A stretch of 64,000 nucleotides of DNA from Tolypeutes matacus (Eukaryota > Chordata > Mammalia > Cingulata > Chlamyphoridae), in NCBI GenBank assembly GCA_026826555.1, contig JAKSZT010038599.1, positions 3,065,154 to 3,129,153 of the forward strand, in the 5' to 3' direction. A program made the position numbers and the translations under genes. Below, in pieces: positions 47,471 to 58,518 of this stretch (positions are counted from its first letter, which is position 1; every line of letters begins with the position of its first letter). The notes below the pieces were generated by a model. The model worked only from the letters and a program-made list of their open reading frames with translations. It was not told where the DNA came from and did no database searches.

Positions 47471-48239
47471 TAATTGGAGAAGTGTTCAGAACAAAAAATA
47501 GGAAAGAGGCACAATAATTGATTAGGGAAATAATAATGTTAATCCCAGTTAGATTACTGAGAAAGTTAATGTGCCACTGAAATCAATATGATGATAATGG
47601 ATAACCGCTATCAAAGCTTCCTTAAACATTTTACTGCCAAAAATGGCTCTTTGAAACCAGCATATGTATCAAAATATTCTCTTAAAATAAATGAAGATAG
47701 TGGAAGAACATGTATAACTAAAATAAGCTTCTTTGAGAATGATAGGAAAGATCATACCAATGATACAAATAAAATAAGGGTAGCCATATTATTATGGTAT
47801 TATCTTTAAATAAAATTAATTTCATGAAATAAGTTTGCTTATAGTAACAATGCTTAAAAAAACAAATAATGCCTTCATCTGTTTAACTGAATTTGGCTCT
47901 TGCAATGACCATCTCCCAGAATAAAGCAAAACAGAATTTAGAGAACACAATTATTTGGAAAGCTTGTTTGGGTCCTTGTGTATTATTTGTTTTCTAAGAT
48001 TTATTATCCTCTTTAAAACTGTGAGTAAAAAGCAAGAGACTGCATTTTATTAGCGAGTCAGTTTATTTTCTAATACTTTTAAAACAATTGATTAACATTT
48101 TTGTTTTTGGAAAAACCATTCCCTTACTCATGAGTCCTCTTTTTTTTTTTTTTTTTTAAATCACTTTCTCATTTTTAAAAATTCCCTTAGAATTCACATA
48201 TTTTCTCATATTCTTTTAACATGTGGACAGCTGTAATGA
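47471..48239. other. unassigned AT-rich sequence
   Basis: No gene or confident repeat. A 73-codon plus frame (47588-47809) has no family features. T-run at 48140-48157. Confidence 0.5.
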
Positions 48240-49056
48240 TACAACACCAGAAATCAATGTAAGAAAAATTTAATCTAAAAAGCAAAAAATAAAATTGCCA
48301 TAGAACAAACCACAAGAAAGTTAAAAGAATTTAAATCATAGAGAGTATGTTCTCTGACAATAATGGAAACAAATTAGAAATCAATAACAAGAGGAAATTT
48401 CCAAACACTTGCAATTAAGCAACACATTTTTAAATAATCTGTGGATCAAAAAGGAAGTCTCAAAGAAAATTAAAAAAAAATTTGGACTGAACAAAAATGA
48501 AGAAACAACATATCAAAATATATGTTACAGAGTTAAAGCAGTGCCAAGGGGGAAATTTACAATAATAATTGCTTATATTAGATTATGAAAGGAAGATCTC
48601 ACTTATATAATCTAATTTTTTACCTCAAGGAAAGGTAAAATGAAGAATAAAACTTACCCAAAGCATGCAGAATGAAAGAAATAATAAAGACAACATAAAT
48701 GCAATTATAAACAGGAAAAAAATAGAAAAATCAATGGGAAAAAAAAATCTGGTTCTTCCAAAAACCTGGGAAAACTGATAAACCTCTAGCAAGACTGAGA
48801 AAGATGAAAAGAGAGAAGACAAAAATCACCAATATCAGGAAATAAACACTATAGATACTTTAGCCATTATAAAGATAATGCACAAAAATAATTACCCACC
48901 ATGACCAAGTGGGATTTAGTCCAGATCTGAAAAACTGGCTCAACATTTGAAAATCAATCAATCTGATCTATAATATAAACCAAGCTAAAGATGAAAAATC
49001 ATATCATAATAATTGATGTAAAATAACATTTGACATCAATATAAAATTTCTCAACA
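48240..49056 (+). mobile_element. old L1M ORF2, 5' segment of an interrupted copy
   Basis: Sense L1 ORF2 sequence: 'gaaatcaataacaagag', 'tcaaaaaggaagtctcaaagaaaattaaaaa', 'gcagtgccaagggggaaattta' and 'ataaacctctagcaagactgagaaagatgaaaagag'. At 49056 it stops in the middle of the 'ctctcagcaaactaggaata' landmark, which resumes at 52366. The intervening 3.3 kb is a later L1. Confidence 0.8.
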
Positions 49057-49578
49057 GGGAGAATTGGGCTTCCTTATCCAAAATAATGAAAAGAGGATCT
49101 CTATCTCATGCTCTATACAAAAATTAACTTGAGATGGACCAAAGATCTATATAAGAGCCAGGACCATAAAGCTCCTAGAAAATAACGTAGGGAAACATCT
49201 ATAAGATCGTGTGGTAGGCAATGGTTTCATAAATGTTATACCCAAAGCACAAAGAGTGAAAAAAAAAGTAGATAAATGTGACATCCTCAAAATTAAAAAT
49301 GTTTCTGCTTCAAAGGAGATTGTCAAGAAAGTGAAAAGGCATCCTATTCAATAGGAGAAAATATTTGGAAACCACATATCTTATAAGAGTCTTATATTCA
49401 TCATATATAAAGAAATCCTACCACTAAATAATAAAAAAAACCAGACAACCCATTTAACACATGGTCAAGAGACTTGAACAGATACTTTTCTGACAATGAA
49501 ATACAAATAGCCAAAAGCATATAAGAAGATGCTCAACATCACTAGCTCTTAGGGAAAGGCAAAACAAAACTACAATGA

Positions 49579-49773
49579 GTGCTTGCTTTGGCAGCACGTA
49601 TACTAAAATTGGAGTGATACAGAGAAGATTCACATGGCCCCTGCACAAGGATGATGAACAAATTTGTGAAGCATTCCATATTTTTAAGACAACACACAAC
49701 AAGCAGACAGACAAAGAAACCATCTTGGGGTAAGAGGAGGGAAATAAAAATTTAAAATTATTTAAAAAAAAAA
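49579..49773 (+). pseudogene. RNU6: U6 snRNA retrocopy fused to a SINE-like tail
   Basis: 49579-49685 matches the whole U6 spliceosomal RNA: 'gtgcttgctttggcagcac' at the start, 'tactaaaattgga', the 'acagagaagatt' catalytic box (ACAGAG), 'catggcccctgcacaagga' and the terminal T-run. Differences from the functional RNA include changes in the 5' stem and in the 3' part. After the T-run come about 78 unrelated bases similar to the DAS-SINE tail ('gcagacag', 'gaggagggaaataaa') and an A-run. Flanks 'actacaatgag' and 'cctgcaatgag' look like a target duplication around the whole unit. It lacks a U6 promoter and is a processed pseudogene. Confidence 0.9.
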
Positions 49774-49815
49774 CCTGCAATGAGATATCATTTCACACAT
49801 ATTACACTGGCCTGC

Positions 49816-49847
<32 letters not shown>

Positions 49848-49947
49848 NNNNNNNNNNNNNNNNNNNNNNNNNNNNNNNNNNNNNNNNNNNNNNNNNNNNN
49901 NNNNNNNNNNNNNNNNNNNNNNNNNNNNNNNNNNNNNNNNNNNNNNN
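49848..49947. other. assembly gap of 100 N
   Basis: Exactly 100 N after a 27-base A-run. L1 sequence reads into the gap and out of it, so the real missing length may be short; see findings. Confidence 0.99.
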
Positions 49948-52599
49948 AAATTACAAGTTTTAGAGAGGATGTAGAGAAATAGGAACACTCATTCACTGCT
50001 AGTGGGAATGTAGAATAGTGCAGCTACTGTGGAAGACAGTTTGGTGGTTCCTCAGAAAGCTAAGTAAAGAACTGCCAAATGATCCAGCAAACCCACTACT
50101 AGATATGTATCCAGTTGAAATGAAAGCTGGGACGTGAAGATATATTCACACCAAAATTTGTAGCAGCATTATTCACCATTGTTAAAATATGGAAGCAACC
50201 CACGTGTCCATCAAGAGATAAATAGATAAACAAAATGTAGTATATACATATGATGGAAGATTATTCAGCTCTAAGAAAGAATGAAGTACCAACACGTGTG
50301 ACAATATGGATGAATCTTGAGGACTTTATGTTGAGCGAAATAAGCCACACACAAAAGTATAAATATTGCATGATCTCCCTGATGTGAACTGAGATTAGTG
50401 AGCAGACTCATGGAAGTAAAGTCTGGAAGATGGGTTACCAGGAGACAGAAGGGGAATAGAGATTGGTGAGTTGATGCTTAATCTGTGAAGAATTTATAAA
50501 TAGATTGATTGTAATAGTTTGGAAACGGATGGAGGTGATGTTGGCACAGTGATATGAGTGTAATTAACAGTGCTGAAGTGTAAATGTGTATGTGGTTGAA
50601 AGGAGGATTTTGGAGCCATCTTTGATGCTAGAGGGAAAGTTAAAAGATAAAATGGGTGACTGTACAACTTAGTGAACTCTGGGGTAATCAAGGATTGTAG
50701 TTAAGAATACAAATATAAGAATATTTTTCAGGATCTATAACAAAGACATGTCACTAGTACAGGGTGTTGCTAGTGGGGTGGTATATGGCGAAAAATGCAC
50801 CTAAAGTATAATTATATGGGATATGAATATATTCATGTTTCCATAAGTATGTTCTCCCAATATATAGAAGCCCACACATCAGCTAACAAAACACTAAACT
50901 TCCATCCAGGGAAGTCCTCCTACTTTCTTAAATGAAATGGCAAAAATCTCTGGAATATATAAGCCATGCTTAATAAAAGAAAACAGGCCAACATGCCAAG
51001 GTCACAATCTTAATATTTGTACTTATAAACCATATTCCTGTAAAAATGAAACTTTACCTAACTATAATTAATGCCTAAGAGTTACCTCCTGAAAACCACC
51101 TTGTTTATCAAATGTGACATCTCTCTAAGCCAAACTCAGCAAATAAATACCTTACCTTACCCCCGACATGGGACATGACTCTCAGAGATAAGCCTCCCTG
51201 GCAATGATGGATTATAACTAAGCACAAACCAATAATGCATTTGGAAAAAGACTTTGGCCAAAAGGGGGAAACAATAAATTTTTTAAAAAGAATTTTTATG
51301 GCTAAGAGATTTCAAAGTGAGTTGGGAGGTAATTCTGGAGGTTGCACGTATTCAGTTCTAAAGCAGATTTCTTTAACTACCACACAGTAAACAAAGTTTC
51401 AGACAAAATTGCTCCCAAGGGCTCTAGGGATATCCAGACACCACAGGCAAGGCACACAGTCTCATGAAATCAATACCCCTTGGCAGGCCCTATTTGGTAA
51501 TATAATATAAGTTATTTCCCCAATATAACATAGTTATCATCATTTGTAATTCCCCTACTCATGATTCTTCTACTCCTTTTATCTGAACCTATAATTTTCA
51601 TTATACCCATTAAATATATCTCCCAGAGACTTAAATATTCTGATTGTTCATATGCCCGTTTAGCCCCGAATCCCAGCAAAGTTGCAGACAATTCCTACTT
51701 TCCAGTTTTCCAGGCTTGCCCTAGACAACTAACAAAATGATGATGATGGTCAAGATTCTTCCCAAAAAACAAGGAGTATCTACAACTGTAAGCAAAACAA
51801 TTCCTTCCATCTGTCCCATAATCTTTAAGTCCCCTCTCAGCCTGAAGCAGACATAGTGGACATCATTCCAAATACCTCAAGACTGAGGAATGAACAAACA
51901 TAATGGAACAGTGTAACCAATAACCAAAGTAGATTTATTGTTATTGTAGTTATTATCATGTGTTAATGGACGAATTTGTAACAATTATATAAAGATAGTG
52001 ATTGCCAGGGGTTCAGAAGGGAGGAGAGATGAATTGGTAGAACACAGGGCATTTTTAGGGCAGTGAAGCTGTTCTGTATGATCCATGACATTATACATTT
52101 GTCAAAGTCTATAAAACTGTAAAACACAAAGTGTAAACCATAATGTAAACTATAGACTTTGGTCTGTAGTAATGTTTCAATATTGGTACACCAAATGTGA
52201 CAAATATACCACAATAATGTAAGATGTTAATAATAGGGGAAACTATGTGTATGGGTGTGTAGGGGAAGGTTGTATGGGAATTCCCCATACTTTCAAAATA
52301 ATTTTTCTATAAATTTAAAACTTCTTTAAAAATAAAATATATTATTACTAAGGAAAAAAACACAGATCTCTCAGCAAACTAGGAATAAAGGGGAATGTCC
52401 TAAATTTGATATAAAACAAACAAACAAAACCTAAAGCTAATATCATATTTAATGATGAAGAACTATATGTTTAACTCATAAGATTGAGAACAAGGCAAGG
52501 ATACCTGCCAAGTCCACTCCTATTCAACAGAGTATTAGAAGTTTTCTAGACATTGCCAAAAAGCAAGAGAAAGAAATAATTGGAAACCATTGTGGAAAG

Positions 52600-53219
52600 T
52601 GTTTTAGTTTGCCAAAGGGCTGCCAATGCAAAATACCAGAAATGAGTGGGCTTTTATAAAGGATGTTTATTTGGGGTAAAAACTTACCAGTTCCAAGGCC
52701 ATGAAAAGTCCAACTCAAGGCACCATAAGAGGCGCTTTCTCACCTATGTCAGCTGCCACGTGTTGAAGCAAAATGGTAGGTGATCTCTGCAGAGGTCTCT
52801 GCCTTCCCCTCCAGAATCTACTGTCTCTTGGAGCTCAGCTTTGAGCAACCAGACATAGGACTTGTCTCTTTCTGGGCCCCCTGTATCAGTCTCAGTTGTT
52901 CTCTCTTCCCAAGTTCAACTGTAAGCTATCTGGCAGATAGCAGGGCTGATCTCTTGAGCAGCCTTTTAAGGGTTTCATGCTTAAACAATCCTTTCTCATT
53001 GTAAAATCAAAAATATGATAGCTCCCTTTTCCTCTGTCTGTCTGTCCGAGTCTCTGTGTCTCCCTTTATATCAGACCCAGCAAGATGACAGAGATTCAAC
53101 ATGAATCACGCCCCACTAATAAAATCCAGTCAAATGAGTCTCACACCCACAGGAATGGGTTAGTTTAAAACATAATATTTCCCTTTCTAGGATTCATAAA
53201 ATAATTTCAAATTGCCACT
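52600..53219 (-). repeat. solo LTR of ERV-L-like family, minus orientation
   Basis: 620 bp, flanked by gaaag on both sides (52595-52599 and 53220-53224). On the plus strand it starts 'tgttttagtttgcc' and ends 'aaattgccact'; the last base differs from the expected A. It shares 'ccaaaggg...tgc...tgcaaaataccagaaat' with the copy at 60414. The 74-codon frame at 52780-53004 is incidental. Confidence 0.9.
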
Positions 53220-53865
53220 GAAAGTAAGAAATAAAACTGCCCCTATTTGGACATGACATGATTTTCTACATAGAAAATCCCAAGGAATCTATAAAAATCA
53301 ACAAAAACTAGAGTTAATAAATTCATCAAGGCTGCAGGATACAAGACTATTGTTGACATATTTCTAATGAGAATGTAAAATCTTACTTTAACTCTCAAAG
53401 TTTTGGCAGTTTCTTATAAAACTAAACAGGCAACTACTACACATTCCAGCAATTTCATTCTTGGGCATTCATCCCAGAGAAATAAAAATATATATCCACA
53501 CACACGCACACAAAGATAAAAACCACACAAGTTTTCATAGCAGGTTTATTCATAATATCAAAAAAGCTAGAAACAGCTCAGATGTATTTTACTATGTTAA
53601 TGTTTAAACAAACTACATCCATACCTTAGAATACTAATTAACAATAAAAAGGAAGGAACTATTGAAACCTGCAAAAACTTGTATGCCTCCAAGGAATTAT
53701 GTTCAGACCAAAAAGTCAATTCCAAAAGGTTACACACTATATAATTTCATTTATATAGCATTCTTGAAATGCCAAGATTATAGAAATGGAGAGCAAATTC
53801 ATACTTGTCAGGCATCTGGGATAAGTGGAGGGAGAGAGGGAATTGAGTGTGGTATAAAAGGACAA

Positions 53866-54265
53866 CATCTAGCAATGGAAGAAATTACAACATTGATGTG
53901 GAGGCAGTGGCCACTGGAGGCTCTGGGGGCAGGGAGAGGGAAAAACAGGTGTAATACAGGGGCTTTTTCAGGGCTTGGGAATCATATTGAATGACATTGC
54001 AACAACAGATATAGGCCATTATATATCTTCCTATAGCCTGCACAATTGTGTGGGAGAGACTGTAGACTACAATGTGAACTATGCTCCATGCTCAATGGCA
54101 ATGCCCCAGGAAACATTTATCAATTGCAATGAATGTGCCACACTAATGAAGGATGTGGGAGGTGTGGGGAGTGGGGCATATGGGAATCCCTATATTTTTG
54201 TGTAACATTTATATAATATCACTGTCTTTTAAAAAATAAAAATATATACATATGTTTTTAAAAAG
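53866..54265 (+). mobile_element. L1 3' end, nested in old L1M
   Basis: About 400 bp sense copy of the same 3' UTR found in reverse at 28287-28690, ending with the shared terminus and an A-rich tail. The flanks 'aaaaggacaaca' (53854-53865) and 'aaaaggcaaca' (about 54262-54272) suggest a target duplication with one indel. It contains a 76-codon open frame (53975-54205) in the L1 sense direction. Confidence 0.82.
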
Positions 54266-54379
54266 GCAACACTAATGAACTCCGGGGTGATGGAAATGTC
54301 CTGTATTTTGATTGCATCAGTGTCATTTTTCAGGACATGATATTATTCTACTATAGTTTTTCAAAATATTGCCATTTAG

Positions 54380-54584
54380 CAGGAGTTCTTAACCAGAGAT
54401 TTCAGGGAGTACATGAGCTTGAATTAAAAAAAAAATCAATTTATTATCTTTATTTTCTCTGGCCTCTAACTGAAATCTAGTACTTCCTTCACTTATGAAT
54501 CGTATGCAATAAATAAATTACAGTAGTGTTTATTTCACCTAACTGTCAAAGGAGTCTGTAGAACAAAAAAGGTTAGACCCCCTG
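54380..54584 (+). repeat. short hAT-type DNA transposon
   Basis: Terminal inverted repeats 'caggagttcttaacc' (54380-54394) and 'ggttagaccccctg' (54571-54584). The inside has 'tctttattttctctggcctctaactgaaat' and 'caaaggagtctgtag', a pattern I recall from non-autonomous hAT elements with 'caggggttcttaacc' ends. Flanking octamers ccatttag and cattaagg are only loosely alike. Confidence 0.65.
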
Positions 54585-54700
54585 CATTAAGGTAATGGGT
54601 TATAGAATCTCTCAGTATCATTTCTTACAAATGCATGTGAATCTACAATTATCTCAAAAATTTAAAAAACTTAATTAAAAAAAATTATTACCTGGAGTAC

Positions 54701-54949
54701 TAATTAAAATAAAAATATTTACATCAAAGTAAAACTAAATTTCAGTTAATTTGGATCCACATAACCAGCTCTTTCTCTCTTCTCCATGCCCCAAAGTAAG
54801 AAATGTATTCAGAGAGGGCAGATTTGTGTCAAAAATATATAATCTTTGACAGATATTTACATAAAAATAAGTAATTTTACCACTAAAACTGAACATATAA
54901 GTAAAACTAAATCATAGCAATTCCTTTCCTTGGTATGCCCAACAAAAAT
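54701..54949. other. unassigned spacer
   Basis: AT-rich sequence without recognised features between two L1 3' ends. Confidence 0.5.
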
Positions 54950-55430
54950 GTCTACAAAGTTTTTCAAAAAGCCGTATGCAAAATTATTAATTATGACACC
55001 AGTTAAAAATGGAAATAATCCAAATGTTCATCAACAATAGCGGAATCTATTAGCAAATAGGTGATAAATTCAAACAGTGGAGAGCTAGATAGCAATGAGA
55101 TTTGAGCAACTATTCCTAAACCCTTTAGCACAGACGAAATTCACAAACTGTTTAACTAAAGCAGATAGTCACAAAAGGATGCATATAATATGATTCTATT
55201 TATATAAAGAATGAAAAAGAGGGCAAAACTAACTTTGTTTTAGATGTCAGCATACTGATTATTTAGAGGAGAGCAGTGTTAGAGCTGACCCGAGGAGGGC
55301 TTTGTGGGGAATGGCAATTTCTATTTCTTGATTTGGATGTTAGTTACTTGGAGATATTCACTGTGTGAAAATTCATTTAAGTGTATACATTTATTTACAT
55401 ATGTTACATGTCAATAAGAAATTTACTTAA
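54950..55430 (+). repeat. old L1 (L1ME-like) 3' end
   Basis: 'aattatgacaccagttaaaaatggaaataatcc', 'caaatgttcatcaacaatag', 'aaaaggatgcatataatatgattctatttat' and 'ttggatgttagttacttgg' follow the L1 ORF2 end and 3' UTR in sense, closing with an A-rich run at about 55428. Confidence 0.75.
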
Positions 55431-56071
55431 AAAAGGAAGAAAAACAAGTTGCAGGCTGTGCTCTGTGGTTAGCATGTATGAGGCTCAAACTCCGTCAATT
55501 TCTCCACAGAGTCCTATATACCAAAAAAATAAATGGAATAATAGTGGCAGAATGGCAAGAATACAAATCACTGAAGACAATAACTACAGAAACAATAAGT
55601 GAAATAAGCTTCTAGGAAAAGTCAGAATAAGAACTGAAAGAAAATTTTATCACTTCAATACAATTAAAGGAAACTTTCTGAATGTCTCATTAAATAGAAT
55701 TTTATTACACTATTATAAAAAGAACAACAATGTTACATTGCATATGTATCGATTCTTACCTACTTTGACTCCCAGCTAGGCGAGTGTGCTTAAGCAGTTT
55801 TCCCTTATTCTATATTCCTGCTTTTAAACTTTTCATTAGTGTATTGTTTGACTCTTTTCTCCTTTTCTTGGTTTAAAAAAAAAATGAACAAAGGAAAAAT
55901 TGATGTCAAATTGCACTCATTAAAATTTGATCTTGTAAAAAAATCTGCATTACATTGTTTCATCTGTAAATGGAATGGGTATAGCTTGAATTCTTTCACT
56001 GAGGTCACGGACAAATATTTTAGGTAATATTTGCCTCAGGACACATTCCCTGTGGTGATTGTAATTGGAGA
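55431..56071. other. unassigned AT-rich sequence
   Basis: No gene or confident repeat. Short frames of 60-70 codons on both strands overlap each other and look like chance. Confidence 0.5.
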
Positions 56072-56857
56072 ATGCAGCTGTGGACTATGAGATTGTATTT
56101 TTTTTGTTTTGTTTTGTTTTTGTTTTTTGCTATAATCCTTACCACATGGCATTCACACAAGGACTTCTTTAGTTTTCAGAGGCAGCAACTCTTCTCCCAA
56201 ACTCGTGCAGTTTGTGGTTCTCTCTTACAGGTTTGCTTCATCCTCACTGCCTTTGATCAAAAAATCTCCTGCTTTCAGAATGCCTCAGGCAAAGTGAGTC
56301 TGACAGCTACTGTTGTTTTCCTAACACTTCTCAACTACCCTCCTACTTTTGAAGCCATAACTTATTGTGCCTGGGAAGTACAGTACTTTTGTCTGCTTTC
56401 TTTTTTTTATTGGTCCCTATCCCATTTGCCCTCACACAGCTTGTGGGATGTCACATTTGGCTTTCCTGAAGTGTGTCAGCATTATTTTGAGCCATTTCCA
56501 TTCTTTAGAGGCAAGATGAGATGTGTTGGGAGATCCTGCAGGAGCAGAGAGTGGAGTCCTAGGAAGGGGTCATACTGTGTGGTACAGTTACCTTCTTCAT
56601 TGAGCACTAGCCATTTGGAAGACTTACTGCCGCTGCAAAAGAGGATTCTAGGAATGCAACCAACATTCTGTAAGAATCTGACTCATTCATTTCTTATCTC
56701 TGAAGTGTATGGCAAGCAAGGAACTCTGAGAAGGCTGGCAGAGGCCAATAGGTTACCCATACCTAAAGAAACACCAGTGGAAAATGTATCACCTCTGCCT
56801 TTGAAAGTAGAGTCAAATCTGTGTGAAAACAGATTGGTTTTAAAGGGAATATTATAG
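56072..56857 (+). CDS. unexplained 261-codon open reading frame
   Basis: The longest open frame in the window, starting with ATG and ending with a stop at 56855-56857. I recognise no family. The predicted protein starts with a very hydrophobic segment (about residues 6-25, rich in F and L) that would read as a signal anchor, but it is encoded by a T-rich low-complexity run. The centre is rich in C, F, S and H. The last 60 residues look more ordinary and polar. A splice-like block lies inside it (56231-56293: acceptor-like 'ctctcttacag', donor-like 'gtgagt'). There is no Kozak-like context or upstream promoter that I can defend. It could be a chance frame in a stretch of higher GC, part of a transcript, or an old element. 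Confidence 0.2.
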   Translation: MQLWTMRLYFFCFVLFLFFAIILTTWHSHKDFFSFQRQQLFSQTRAVCGSLLQVCFILTAFDQKISCFQNASGKVSLTATVVFLTLLNYPPTFEAITYCAWEVQYFCLLSFFYWSLSHLPSHSLWDVTFGFPEVCQHYFEPFPFFRGKMRCVGRSCRSREWSPRKGSYCVVQLPSSLSTSHLEDLLPLQKRILGMQPTFCKNLTHSFLISEVYGKQGTLRRLAEANRLPIPKETPVENVSPLPLKVESNLCENRLVLKGIL

Positions 56858-56889
56858 ATAACAGGCTTTGAGCAATTACAATGCATTAA

Positions 56890-57070
56890 AATTTTACTTC
56901 CACTGTTTCATGTAATCCTTTGATAAAACTTTTGTGTTATAAAATCTTAATATGCCCATTGTACAGATATGGAAATTGATGCAAAAAAGAAATTGCTATA
57001 CACCCCATATCATATAACAGGTAAGTTTGGGAGCTGGGATTCCTATGCTGGCAAAGCCAACTCCTGAGTG
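56890..57070 (-). repeat. MIR SINE
   Basis: 'atgcccattgtacagatatggaaattgatgc' and 'gtaagtttgggagctgggattcc' are the antisense MIR core (cccattttacagatgaggaaactg ... agagctgggattc). Confidence 0.85.
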
Positions 57071-57179
57071 AAGGAGAAATGAAGTCCAGCAAAGCTAGAG
57101 TGTTAAGCACCTGAAACAGGCTGTGAAACTCCTAAAGAAATACTAGAAAACAATCTCTCTTTCAAGCTTTCATATCCCT

Positions 57180-57360
57180 GCATCTTAAAGTCTTTTATGA
57201 TACATCACTCTCTACCTTATCAATACATACCTGTTCAAAAGTATTACTAGACTGTGAGATTTGAGCAATGCTATCACCTCTTACATTCAGTTACCCTTTA
57301 CCTGTTTTTGATATTCTGTCACAGAAACTTATGCAATTAATATATTTTTGAATGAATGGA
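57180..57360 (+). repeat. LINE L2 3' terminus
   Basis: 'actagactgtgagatttgag' and the ending 'ttttgaatgaatggatt' follow the L2 3' UTR with its (TGAA)n tail. Confidence 0.55.
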
Positions 57361-57384
57361 TTAATTATTTTGATTATACCTCTA

Positions 57385-57520
57385 TATCGGTTATATATTG
57401 CTGTATAACAAATCACTCCCAAACTTGGCACTTTAAAAACAATGTGCATTTAATATCTCATAGTTTTTCTGAGTAAAGAATCCAAATGGGTTTATAACTG
57501 ATCAGGCCTTCCTTTAAATA
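57385..57520 (-). repeat. MLT1-type LTR fragment
   Basis: 'ggttatatattgctgtataacaaatcactcccaaacttgg', then 'catttaatatctcatagttttt', the antisense 3' end of an MLT1 LTR, as in the copy at 22708. Confidence 0.55.
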
Positions 57521-58159
57521 TAATTTTATTTTTTCCTTACAGTGGCACCTATCTATAATTATGATCCTTAGTAAATTGATTAGAATTTCAGAGAGAGATA
57601 AAACAGTGATCTAAAATGATAGTAGTATAAAGATCATACCATGTGCTCAGTTATGCTTAGATTTCATTTAATCAAGATTTAAAGAGAACGGCACTACATA
57701 AGGCCTTTTAGGGATTTGAAAAAAGTAAAATATTGCCCCTGTCTTGTGGAATTTTACAGTTTCATGGCAGGTGTGGAGCAAGTCGCTACATGGTGTGTCA
57801 TGGGAACACAGGTTCAGGGCAAACAAAATCTTTAGCAAATGACCACTTTATTACTTAAATAGCATAAAAAGTTTAAAAAGAGCAGAGGGAAAAGTTTTAT
57901 GATGACAGTCTCCAAGGGGTGGCCAACACTGTTCTACTCGGGGTCAGTAGACAGCAGCTTCACATGCCCAACTTCACATTGGAGGACTGAGACAAATCTA
58001 TACTGTCCGAATATGGTATTTATCCACCTTGGGGGGAGGGAGGCCCTGCTGCTAAGAATTCTTGCCAAATTAGTTGTACTAAATGTTGAGAGAATCCTAG
58101 TGTATTAACTATGCTAGTTCAGTTAGTCCAATAAGCTTTCTATTCAAGTACATCTTTGC
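57521..58159. other. unassigned sequence
   Basis: No gene or confident repeat; the 69-codon frame at 57899-58108 has no family resemblance. Confidence 0.5.
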
Positions 58160-58518
58160 TGTTTTTTCTTTATTTATTAATTTTTATTTACAAACACTCT
58201 ATAAACACCAATCAAAAACTTCACCTTTCCCATTCTCCCAATCTCTTGTAAATACTAATCTATTTTTGTCTATGTGAATTTGCTATTTCTAGATATCTTA
58301 TATAAGTGACATCATACATTTGTCTTTATATGGCTTGTCTATTATACACAGCATAAAGTTTTCAAGATGAACCTATGTTTCAGTATGTCTCAGAACTTCA
58401 TTCCTTCCTATGGGCAAATAATATGCCATTATGAATTTGTAGCACATTTTACTGATCCATTCATTTGTTGATGGTACTTGGATTGTTTTCACATTTTGTC
58501 TATTATTCATAATGCTGC
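58160..58518 (-). repeat. L1 3' region, minus orientation
   Basis: 'gacatcatacatttgtctttatatggc', 'ttcattccttcctatgggc', 'gatccattcatttgttgatgg' and 'attcataatgctgctg' are the antisense of the L1 ORF2 end and early 3' UTR. The element stops abruptly at the LTR that starts at 58519. Confidence 0.8.

Larger units (their letters stand above)
49057..52355 (+). mobile_element. younger L1 inserted in the old L1M
   Basis: A 5'-truncated L1 in sense. It has the ORF2 C-terminal region (for example 'acatcactagctcttaggg' near 49537, 'tactgtggaagacagtttgg' near 50025, 'ggaagcaacccacgtgtccatcaagagata' near 50191), then about 2 kb of 3' UTR that parallels the reverse copy at 28287, and an A-rich end at about 52320-52355. 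Flanks 'atttctcaaca' (49046-49056) and 'atctctcagca' (52366-52376) form an 11-bp duplication with two mismatches. ORF2 remnants are full of stops. It holds a U6 chimera and the assembly gap. Confidence 0.8.
52366..54700 (+). mobile_element. old L1M, 3' segment of the interrupted copy
   Basis: Continues the ORF2 left off at 49056 ('ctctcagcaaactaggaata', then 'gaacaaggcaaggatacctgcc'), resumes after an LTR at 53225 ('agaaataaaactgcccctatttg', 'gaaaatcccaaggaatctat'), and carries the old 3' UTR ('ggtgatggaaatgtcctgtattttgattg' near 54288, 'acaaatgcatgtgaatctacaattatctcaaa' near 54629). It is interrupted by three later elements. The end is an A-rich run near 54690. Confidence 0.78.

Noticed and set aside
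56967..57025. Perfect CAG|gtaagt donor with an upstream acceptor, looking like a 54-nt exon
   Set aside because: The whole block is an antisense MIR core, where 'acag' and 'gtaagt' are part of the repeat.
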